Assembly (NCBI GenBank): GCA_002353885.1
Contig: DEKO01000043.1
Coordinates: forward strand, 1 to 16,924
Source: Porphyromonadaceae bacterium UBA2720
GTDB lineage: Bacteria > Bacteroidota > Bacteroidia > Bacteroidales > Muribaculaceae
Length of the DNA: 16,924 nt
Direction: 5' to 3'
Shown here: positions 7,059 through 13,151 of the stretch, in pieces
How positions within the stretch are numbered: the stretch's first letter is position 1
Layout: every line of letters begins with the position of its first letter
Notes under the pieces: model-generated
Database searches by the model: none
Told to the model about the DNA's origin: nothing
What the model saw: only the letters and a program-made list of their open reading frames with translations
Program-made: the position numbers and the translations under genes

Positions 7059-9053
7059 ATGCCTCTAAGTTATACAATTGCAGTGATTGCCATCCCCCTG
7101 TTCATGTTCTTCTTCCTAGGACTGGCGGGGGTGAAAATGGACAAGAAGCTCACCGGCTGGTTGGGTGTGATCGGCATGCTCATCACCACCATCCTTGCCT
7201 ATGGAGTTGCACTGACCTATTTCTTTGGTTCTGACCAGGGTCAGATTGCCGACGGTGTGCGCAAGGCTGTCGTGGTCTTCAACCCCGACTGGCTGTCGTT
7301 CACCAAGACTTTGGTCGTGCGCATGGGCATCATGCTCGACCCGATAGCTGCGATGATGCTCATTGTCATCACCACGGTGTCGATGATGGTGCACCTCTAC
7401 AGTTTGGGATATATGTGCGACCATCACGGCCATGCCGAGAAGGGCTTCCAGCGCTACTATGCGTTCCTGGCTCTGTTCACCTTCTCGATGCTGGGTCTGG
7501 TGGTGGCCACCAACTTGTTCCAGATCTTCATCTTCTTTGAGATGGTGGGTGTGTCGTCCTATCTGCTCATCGGCTTCTATTATCAGTCGCCGGCAGCCGT
7601 GCATGCCAGCAAGAAAGCATTCATCGTCACCCGTCTGGCCGACCTGTTCTTCCTGCTGGGCATCATGCTCTTGAGCTTCTACACCGGCACGTTCGACTTC
7701 GACAAGCTGGTGTTTGGCGCCAATGGTGCTAACAGCCTGGAGGTCGCTCAGAGTGCCATCTCCACTGCTGGGGGAGCCACCTTCCTGGGTTGCTCGGTCA
7801 CGGCATGGGCGTTGACGTTCATCTTCATCGGCGGCGCTGGCAAGAGTGCGATGTACCCGTTGCACATCTGGCTGCCCGACGCTATGGAGGGCCCGACTCC
7901 CGTTTCGGCGTTGATCCACGCCGCTACGATGGTGGTGGCCGGTGTGTTCCTGGTGGCTCGTCTGTTCCCGCTCTATGTCATCGAGCAGGGAGCGATGGAG
8001 ATTATCTGTGTCGTGGGTGCATTCACCGCATTCTATGCCGCAGCCATCGCCTGTGTGCAGAGCGACATCAAGCGTGCGCTGGCCTTCTCGACCGTGTCGC
8101 AGATTGCCTTCATGATGACCTCGCTGGCCGTGAGTTCGGCCGACAGTGGTCTGATTGAGATTCATGGAGGCCAAGGCCTGGGCTTCATGGCCTCGATGTT
8201 CCACCTGTTCACTCATGCCATGTTCAAGGCGTTGCTCTTCCTCTGCGCCGGTGCCATCATTCACGCCGTGCACAGCAACGAGAACAGCCAGATGCATGGC
8301 TTGCACAAGTATATGCCCATCACCAGCTTTGCCTTCCTCATCGGCTGTCTGGCCATTGCCGGAATTCCGCCCTTCGCAGGGTTCTGGAGCAAGGACGAGA
8401 TTCTGGTCGCCTGCTATGCCAAGGGCATGGGATGGGGCATCTGGATGTCGATGGTGGCCGGCATGACCGCCTTCTACATGTTCCGCATCTACTTCCTCAT
8501 CTTCCACTGGCGCAAGCATGAGGTGCACACCGAGCATGCGCCCAGCGACCAGCCATGGACCATGACATTGCCGCTCATCATCCTGGCCACCATCTCGATT
8601 GTGGCAGGCTTTGTGCCGGCTCACGACCTGGTTACATGGGATGGCAAGGAGTTGCACACACAGCTCAACTGGACCGTCGCAGGCTCGAGCGTGCTCATCG
8701 CATGCATCGGCATCGGTCTGGCCTATAAGATGTACTTCAAGGAGAACGAGCTGCCCGACAAGCTGCAGGCGCGCTTCAGCGGCCTGTGGGAGGCTGCCTA
8801 TCGCCGCTTCTACATGGATGAACTCTACCAGTTCATCACCCACAAGGTCATCTTCCAGAGCATCTGCAAGCCCATTGCCAAGTTTGACCGCGGCATCATC
8901 GACGGATTCTTCAATATGCTGGCATCGGTCACCGGACAGGCTGCCTATGGCATCCGCCGTTTGCAGAATGGTTCGATTCAGAGTTATGTCTACGTCTATC
9001 TGGTGGGTGCACTCGCCCTGGCGGTCATCACCATGGTTTGCGTGTTGATTTGA
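7059..9053 (+). CDS. nuoL: NADH-quinone oxidoreductase subunit L (NuoL)
   Basis: The protein is 664 residues, the distal antiporter-like proton-pumping subunit of complex I. The TM5 glutamate is Glu161 in FFEMVGVSSYLLIGFYY and the TM7 lysine is Lys262 in GAGKSAMYPLHIWLPDAMEG, followed by PTPVSALIHAATMVVAGV. GIPPFAGFWSKDEIL lies near residues 437-451. The C-terminal part (from about residue 560) contains the region leading to the lateral helix and the final membrane helix, and ends LALAVITMVCVLI. All expected parts are present. It is 5 bp after nuoK and 28 bp before nuoM. Confidence 0.96.
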   Translation: MPLSYTIAVIAIPLFMFFFLGLAGVKMDKKLTGWLGVIGMLITTILAYGVALTYFFGSDQGQIADGVRKAVVVFNPDWLSFTKTLVVRMGIMLDPIAAMMLIVITTVSMMVHLYSLGYMCDHHGHAEKGFQRYYAFLALFTFSMLGLVVATNLFQIFIFFEMVGVSSYLLIGFYYQSPAAVHASKKAFIVTRLADLFFLLGIMLLSFYTGTFDFDKLVFGANGANSLEVAQSAISTAGGATFLGCSVTAWALTFIFIGGAGKSAMYPLHIWLPDAMEGPTPVSALIHAATMVVAGVFLVARLFPLYVIEQGAMEIICVVGAFTAFYAAAIACVQSDIKRALAFSTVSQIAFMMTSLAVSSADSGLIEIHGGQGLGFMASMFHLFTHAMFKALLFLCAGAIIHAVHSNENSQMHGLHKYMPITSFAFLIGCLAIAGIPPFAGFWSKDEILVACYAKGMGWGIWMSMVAGMTAFYMFRIYFLIFHWRKHEVHTEHAPSDQPWTMTLPLIILATISIVAGFVPAHDLVTWDGKELHTQLNWTVAGSSVLIACIGIGLAYKMYFKENELPDKLQARFSGLWEAAYRRFYMDELYQFITHKVIFQSICKPIAKFDRGIIDGFFNMLASVTGQAAYGIRRLQNGSIQSYVYVYLVGALALAVITMVCVLI

Positions 9054-9081
9054 TTAACGGTCCTCTAAATGATATAGTAAG

Positions 9082-10599
9082 ATGGAAATTTTCAGTAATA
9101 TCTTAATCTATTTTGTGATTGTGCCGGTGCTCACACTGGCAGGCCTGGCTCTGTGCAGCAACAAGGGCATCAAGGCCATCAGGACCGTTGCTGTGGCAGG
9201 CGCCTCGGTGCTCGTGGCGTTGGCCATCTATCTGGTCTATCTGTTCCTGCAGGCACGTGGCGCTGGTGACACGAGCGAGATGATCTTGCGCACCGATGTC
9301 ATGTGGTTCGCACCGTTCAACATCAAGCTTGCGCTAGGTGTCGACGGCATATCGGTGGTGATGATTCTGCTTTCGGCCTTCATCGTGTTTGCCGGTGTGT
9401 TTGCCTCGTGGCGGATGAACCCGCTGCCCAAGCAGTTCTTCCTGTGGTTCTACCTCCTGTCGACCGGTGTGTTCGGCTTCTTCATCTCCACCGACCTGTT
9501 CACCATGTTCATGTTCTATGAGGTCGCGCTCATCCCCATGTATCTGCTCATCGGTGTGTGGGGCAGTGGCAGCAAGAACTACAGCGCCATGAAGCTGACG
9601 CTGATGCTGATGGGTGGCTCGGCCTTCTTGATGCTGGGCTTGATTGGCATCTACTTCCATTCGTCGGCCGATGGCAACCTGACCATGAACGTGCTGGAGA
9701 TTGCGCGCAACAACGCCATTCCTCACCAGTGGCAGATGTGGTTGTTCCCGCTGACGTTCATCGGCTTCGGTGTGCTGGGAGCCATGTTCCCGTTCCACAC
9801 ATGGTCGCCCGATGGTCATGCCAGCGCGCCCACGGCAGTGTCGATGCTGCATGCCGGTGTGCTGATGAAGCTTGGAGGCTATGGCTGCTTCCGCATCGCC
9901 ATCTATCTCATGCCCTTTGCCGCCAACGAGTTGGCCTGGATCTTCCTGACCTTGACAGGCGTGAGCATCGTCTATGGCGCATTCAGTGCCTGTGTGCAGA
10001 CCGACCTCAAGTATATCAACGCCTACTCTAGTGTGAGCCACTGCGGTATGGTGCTTTTTGCCATCCTCATGTTCAACACCACCGCCATGACAGGCGCGGT
10101 GCTGCAGATGCTCTCGCACGGTCTGATGACGGCTCTGTTCTTTGCCTTGATTGGTATGATCTACGGACGCACTCACACGCGCGACATCCGCGACATGGGT
10201 GGCATGATGACCATCATGCCCTATCTGGGTGTGGGCTATGTGATAGCTGGTATGGCTTCGCTGGGTCTGCCGGGACTGAGTGGTTTTGCTGCCGAGATGA
10301 CCATCTTCTTCGGCTCGTTTGAGCACACCGACACCTTCCGACGCGTGCTCACCATTGCGGCCACCTGCTCGATTGTCATCACAGCGGTCTATATCCTGCG
10401 TGTGGTGGGTAAGCTGCTGTTTGGTGCTGTGCAGAACGAGCATCATCGTGAGCTGACCGATGCTAGCTGGGACGAGCGCCTGTCCACGGCCACGCTGATG
10501 CTCTCGGTCGCTGCCATCGGTTGCTTCCCCAACTTCTTTGTGGGCATCATCAGCGACAGTTTCCTCCCGGTTGTCAAAGCTCTGGAGGCAATGATATAA
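9082..10599 (+). CDS. nuoM: NADH-quinone oxidoreductase subunit M (NuoM)
   Basis: The protein is 505 residues, the middle antiporter-like subunit of complex I. The TM5 glutamate is Glu147 (MFYEVALIPMYLLIG) and the TM8 lysine is Lys263 (HAGVLMKLGGYG). The segment FPFHTWSPDGHASAPTAVSM is the family signature. By eye the TM7 lysine (Lys234 of E. coli) is replaced: the aligned stretch reads GFGVLGAMFPFHTW, with Leu232 at that site. This may be a clade-wide feature rather than damage, since the rest is intact. A 41-bp AT-rich repeat gap separates it from nuoN. Confidence 0.95.
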   Translation: MEIFSNILIYFVIVPVLTLAGLALCSNKGIKAIRTVAVAGASVLVALAIYLVYLFLQARGAGDTSEMILRTDVMWFAPFNIKLALGVDGISVVMILLSAFIVFAGVFASWRMNPLPKQFFLWFYLLSTGVFGFFISTDLFTMFMFYEVALIPMYLLIGVWGSGSKNYSAMKLTLMLMGGSAFLMLGLIGIYFHSSADGNLTMNVLEIARNNAIPHQWQMWLFPLTFIGFGVLGAMFPFHTWSPDGHASAPTAVSMLHAGVLMKLGGYGCFRIAIYLMPFAANELAWIFLTLTGVSIVYGAFSACVQTDLKYINAYSSVSHCGMVLFAILMFNTTAMTGAVLQMLSHGLMTALFFALIGMIYGRTHTRDIRDMGGMMTIMPYLGVGYVIAGMASLGLPGLSGFAAEMTIFFGSFEHTDTFRRVLTIAATCSIVITAVYILRVVGKLLFGAVQNEHHRELTDASWDERLSTATLMLSVAAIGCFPNFFVGIISDSFLPVVKALEAMI

Positions 10600-10630
10600 T
10601 TCATAATTCATAATGCATAATTCATAATTA
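10600..10630 (+). repeat. TTCATAA direct repeats between nuoM and nuoN
   Basis: The heptamer-like unit TTCATAA appears four times in 31 bases, one copy reading TGCATAA, directly after the nuoM stop and 10 bases before the nuoN ATG. It resembles, in reverse complement, the CATTATT tract before atpG (4633-4658), so the same kind of tract has arisen or been placed twice in this block. Confidence 0.75.
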
Positions 10631-10640
10631 ACAGAAGCAA

Positions 10641-12111
10641 ATGGATTATTCTCAATTTTTGTTCATGCCGCAGGAAATCGGACTGCTGTTAGTGTTCCTG
10701 CTCGTGTTTGTCTACGACACATTCATGCCGGCTCGCATGGGCAAGCATCTGCCGATGTTTGCCACCATCATGACGGCACTCTATACAGTCTATGCCTTCA
10801 TGCCCTGTCCCGACAGTTGGGGCATGGCCTTCGGCGGGATGTTTGAGTCCAACCCGGCCACGTGGGTGATGAAGAACATCCTCAATGTGGGTGTGTTGCT
10901 GGTGATGTTGCAGTCGGTCAAGTGGACCAACGACGACTTTGTCAGTGTGCGCCGAGGAGAGTTCTATGAGCTGATACTGCTCACGCTCTTCGGCATGTAT
11001 CTGATGATCTCGGCGCGTCACTTCCTGCTCTTTGTCATCGGCCTGGAGACTGCCTCGCTGCCCATCGCCGCACTGGCCGCCTTCGAGAAGCGCTACTACG
11101 AGAGCCACGAGGCTGCAGCCAAGTATATCTTCACCGCCGTGTTCTCCAGCGCCATCTTCATGCTGGGCATCTCGCTGGTCTACGGCATGAGCGGGTCGCT
11201 TTACTTCCAGGACATCGCCACTCAGATTGTCGGCATCAAGTCGCCGCTGCTCATCTTGGCAGTTGCCTTTGTCATCGCCGGTGTGGGTTACAAGCTGTCG
11301 CTCGTGCCCTTCCACCAGTGGACGGCCGACGTCTATCAGGGCGCTCCAACCGCTGTCACCAGCTATCTGTCGGTCATCAGCAAGGGGGCCGCAGCCTTTG
11401 CCTTCATGGTCATCCTGGTGCAGGTGTTCGGCTCGGTCTATGCCGAGGTGTGGCAGTGGATGCTCTATGCCATCATCATCCTCACCATCACCATCGGCAA
11501 CCTCTTTGCCATGCGTCAGCGCAACCTCAAGCGCTTCCTGGCCTACTCGTCTATCTCGCAGGCCGGATACATCATGCTTGGGTGTGATTGCTGCCAGCGA
11601 GGTGGGCATGACCTCGATGATCTACTATGTGTTGGTCTACATCTTCTCCAACCTGGCCGCCTTCGGTGTCATCGCCGTCATTGAGCGCGCCACTGGCAAG
11701 GTTACGATGGACGACTACAACGGCTTGTTCAAGACCAATCCCTGGTTGGCCTTCACCATGATGCTGGCCATGTTCTCGCTGGGCGGCATCCCGCCCTTTG
11801 CCGGGTTCTTCAGCAAGTTCTTCATCTTTGTCGGCGCATGCCACACCGGCAGCGTTGCCATCTACGTGCTGGTGTTCATCGCACTGGTCAACACCATCAT
11901 CTCGCTCTACTACTATCTGCTCGTGGTCAAGGCCATGTTCATCCGCCAGGACGACTGCGTCATCCCCTATATCGACAGTCACTGGACCGAGGAGCTCGCC
12001 CTCACCATCTGCGTGCTGGGCATCATGGCAGTGGGCGTAGCAAGCGGCATCTACACCTTCTTGTCGCAGGTCACCCAGACCATATCGCCCATGTTCGGCA
12101 TGGTGGGTTGA
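10641..12111 (+). pseudogene. nuoN: NADH-quinone oxidoreductase subunit N (NuoN), interrupted by a single-base frameshift
   Basis: The first frame runs from ATG 10641 and is NuoN-like to about codon 314; the continuation to the TGA at 12109-12111 is in the +1 frame. At 11577-11586 the sequence reads CTTGGGTGTG; removing one G of the run 11580-11582 restores the conserved ISQAGYIMLGVIAASEVGM and gives a normal 489-residue protein. Key residues are intact: Glu136, Lys218, Lys248, and downstream GGIPPFAGFFSKFFIF. Both halves show typical codon use and no other lesion, so a sequencing error or very recent mutation is more likely than decay. NuoN is the antiporter-like proton-pumping subunit nearest NuoK. 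If the shift is real, the product would end at 11684 after about 33 aberrant residues. Confidence 0.9.
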
Positions 12112-12131
12112 GATTCTGCAGCAAGCAGCAT

Positions 12132-12172
12132 GATTGCGGCACAGAGCATCCGTTCTGTGCCGCAATCGTTTT
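12132..12172 (+). terminator. Intrinsic terminator after nuoN
   Basis: A perfect 14-bp stem, GATTGCGGCACAGA (12132-12145) with TCTGTGCCGCAATC (12154-12167), surrounds an 8-nt loop and is followed by GTTTT. It starts 21 bases after the nuoN stop and marks the end of the atp-nuo transcript. Confidence 0.9.
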
Positions 12173-12283
12173 GCCTGCCGGGCATCTGTTGGGTCGATAA
12201 GGGAACTTTTTTAGGTGGGGGTTAACATAAATTAGTAAACTAGCGGGCGAAATGCAGTATTTTCTAAATATATGGTCGTTATT

Positions 12284-12315
12284 TTTGGTTCTTACCAAGA
12301 AACATAGTACCTTTG
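12284..12315 (+). promoter_or_regulatory. Bacteroidetes-type promoter of the first structured RNA
   Basis: TTTG at 12284-12287 and TACCTTTG at 12308-12315 match the -33 TTTG and -7 TAnnTTTG elements of the Bacteroidetes housekeeping sigma factor, with a 20-base gap. The region upstream (12200-12283) is AT-rich. Transcription should begin around 12319-12323, right at the first base of the repeat element. No protein gene follows in reading distance. Confidence 0.82.
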
Positions 12316-12322
12316 CGGCCTC

Positions 12323-12404
12323 AAATCTTGTGCAAGCAGAACGCAAATAAGCTTGCTTAATTTGCTGAGGCGCCGCCAAGATTATCCAAATGGTGTGCAA
12401 CCCG
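12323..12404 (+). repeat. Diverged single copy of the 70-bp hairpin repeat
   Basis: Bases 12323-12387 match the tandem unit found at 16766-16924 along both arms: the first 23 and last 24-25 bases differ at only one position each. The centre is different and 5 bases shorter (unit 65). The next 17 bases (12388-12404) begin another copy with three mismatches and then stop. AATCTTG and CAAGATT at the ends are inverted complements, and the different centre still folds (GCAAAT/ATTTGC and AAGC/GCTT). It lies at the expected transcription start of the first structured RNA. Confidence 0.85.
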
Positions 12405-12597
12405 TCCTGTGGACTGTGCGACATGCCCAAGATGATTGTTGCTTCCTGCATTAGTAAATCGCCACTTTTCTTGATCAACAGGAAGCAAGATAATTTCTGC
12501 GTCGTGCGCGACAATGCTAAGTCCACCCCGCTCATGTGTGCAGGTCTCTACACAAGCCATCAGTGATGGCCGAACACAGGCGATGTTGTTGTGCACT

Positions 12598-12658
12598 CAA
12601 TCAAGAAGGCAATAAGGCCTGAGCATGCTGGCTCGGCCTTGATTGGCTTCTTTTTTTT
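12598..12658 (+). terminator. Intrinsic terminator of structured RNA copy 1
   Basis: GGCC-T-GAGC (12616-12624) pairs with GCTC-GGCC (12631-12638) around ATGCTG with one bulged T. An outer arm, CAATCAAG (12598-12605), can pair with TTGATTG around 12639-12645. Eight T's follow at 12651-12658. This is a strong Rho-independent terminator in the + direction. Confidence 0.88.
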
Positions 12659-12731
12659 GTCCTCTAATGGCTGGGAATCTGTTCAGCGGTGCGGATGAAT
12701 ATTGGTTAAATCTGAAAAAATGGCTATTTTT

Positions 12732-12765
12732 TTTGTTCCTGTTTGCAAAAAACATTGTATCTTTG
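12732..12765 (+). promoter_or_regulatory. Bacteroidetes-type promoter of the second structured RNA
   Basis: TATCTTTG at 12758-12765 fits the TAnnTTTG -7 element exactly. The likely -33 element is TTTG at 12732-12735 within a T run; the 22-base gap is slightly long. Transcription should begin near 12769-12773. It may serve a free RNA, the downstream secreted-protein gene, or both. Confidence 0.78.
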
Positions 12766-12771
12766 CAGCGC

Positions 12772-13056
12772 GAAAGTTGGGCTGTCCCTATTCGTGGGGC
12801 GTCACGGCTTTGGCTGACATACTTTAATAACGAGCGTTTTTGCTTTATCCTGCATTAGAAAATCGCCAATTTTCACTCTCAACAGGGATACGGGCAGTCA
12901 CGAGCGCCGTGCGTTGCTGTGTTAACTGCACTTCTCTGTCAGAGTGGTGATGGTTGATAAGGTTTTGCGTGGGGTGGACTGTTTATTTGTTGATGGGCGT
13001 TTGGCGATGCCTCTAATGCGATAAACAGACATTGCTCCACGCTCTGTTGTTGTTTT
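12772..13056 (+). ncRNA. Putative structured small RNA or leader, copy 2
   Basis: From the promoter at 12732-12765 to the hairpin ending near 13056 the RNA would be about 285 nt, similar to copy 1 without its repeat (about 270). GCG(T)CACGGC 12799-12808 pairs with GCCGTGCGT 12906-12914 with one bulged T. Inside it, TATCC-TG 12846-12852 pairs with CAGGGATA 12883-12890 with one bulged G. The loop CATTAGAAAATCGCCAATTTTC (12853-12874, two fragments shown joined) matches copy 1 at 20 of 22 positions, whereas the closing stem has changed sequence and kept pairing. No supported open frame exists. The secreted-protein gene begins 95 bases after its end, so it could also act as a 5' leader. Confidence 0.68.
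12967..13056 (+). terminator. Long hairpin with weak U tail (terminator or attenuator) before the secreted-protein gene
   Basis: GCGTGG (12967-12972) pairs with CCACGC (13037-13042), and CTGTTTAT (12979-12986) pairs with ATAAACAG (13021-13028) across an asymmetric internal loop; the 34-nt apical part is partly palindromic (GGCGATGCC). The stem is followed by TCTGTTGTTGTTTT. The tail is T-rich but broken, so termination may be partial. No separate TAnnTTTG promoter is visible between here and 13152. Confidence 0.55.
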
Positions 13057-13151
13057 ACCGACATCCAATTCGTTATTCTTAACGCTTCAGGGAGCAAGAG
13101 GTGAGTGTGAACTAAGATAGATAAGAACTATTTAACTATTATTTTAAAGCA

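Larger units (their letters stand above)
12322..12658 (+). ncRNA. Putative structured small RNA, copy 1
   Basis: A transcript from the promoter at 12284-12315 to the terminator at 12598-12658 would be about 337 nt, of which the first 66 are the repeat element. The body shows nested helices: GTGGAC 12409-12414 with GTCCAC 12521-12526; TGTGCGAC 12415-12422 with GTCGTGCG 12501-12508 (three G-U pairs); and a perfect 10-bp helix, TTGCTTCCTG 12439-12448 with CAGGAAGCAA 12479-12488. The 30-nt loop carries CATTAG.AAATCGCCA.TTTTC, shared almost exactly with copy 2. A further palindrome lies at 12556-12570. No open frame has a start with support. It does not match tmRNA, RNase P or SRP RNA motifs known to me; a 6S-like or published Bacteroidales motif cannot be excluded. 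Confidence 0.72.

Noticed and set aside
11570..11690. Programmed ribosomal frameshift in nuoN
   Set aside because: There is no stop or rare codon at the shift point, no clear stimulatory hairpin, and NuoN is not known to need one. A one-base error or mutation in a G run explains it more simply.
12357..12596. Minus-strand open frame containing WRFTNAG, echoed as WRFSNAG on the minus strand of the second RNA
   Set aside because: The peptide similarity comes from the conserved RNA loop. Differences between the copies are not concentrated at third codon positions, the second copy hits a stop right after the motif, and neither frame has a supported start.
12388..12660. SRP RNA, RNase P RNA or tmRNA
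   Set aside because: None of the diagnostic conserved motifs I know for these RNAs (SRP GGAA tetraloop domain, RNase P ACAGAA and GAGGAAAGTCC, tmRNA tRNA-like ends) is present.
12643..12858. 71-residue + strand open frame
   Set aside because: It runs through the terminator T run, the promoter and the 5' part of the second RNA; composition is not protein-like and no start context supports it.
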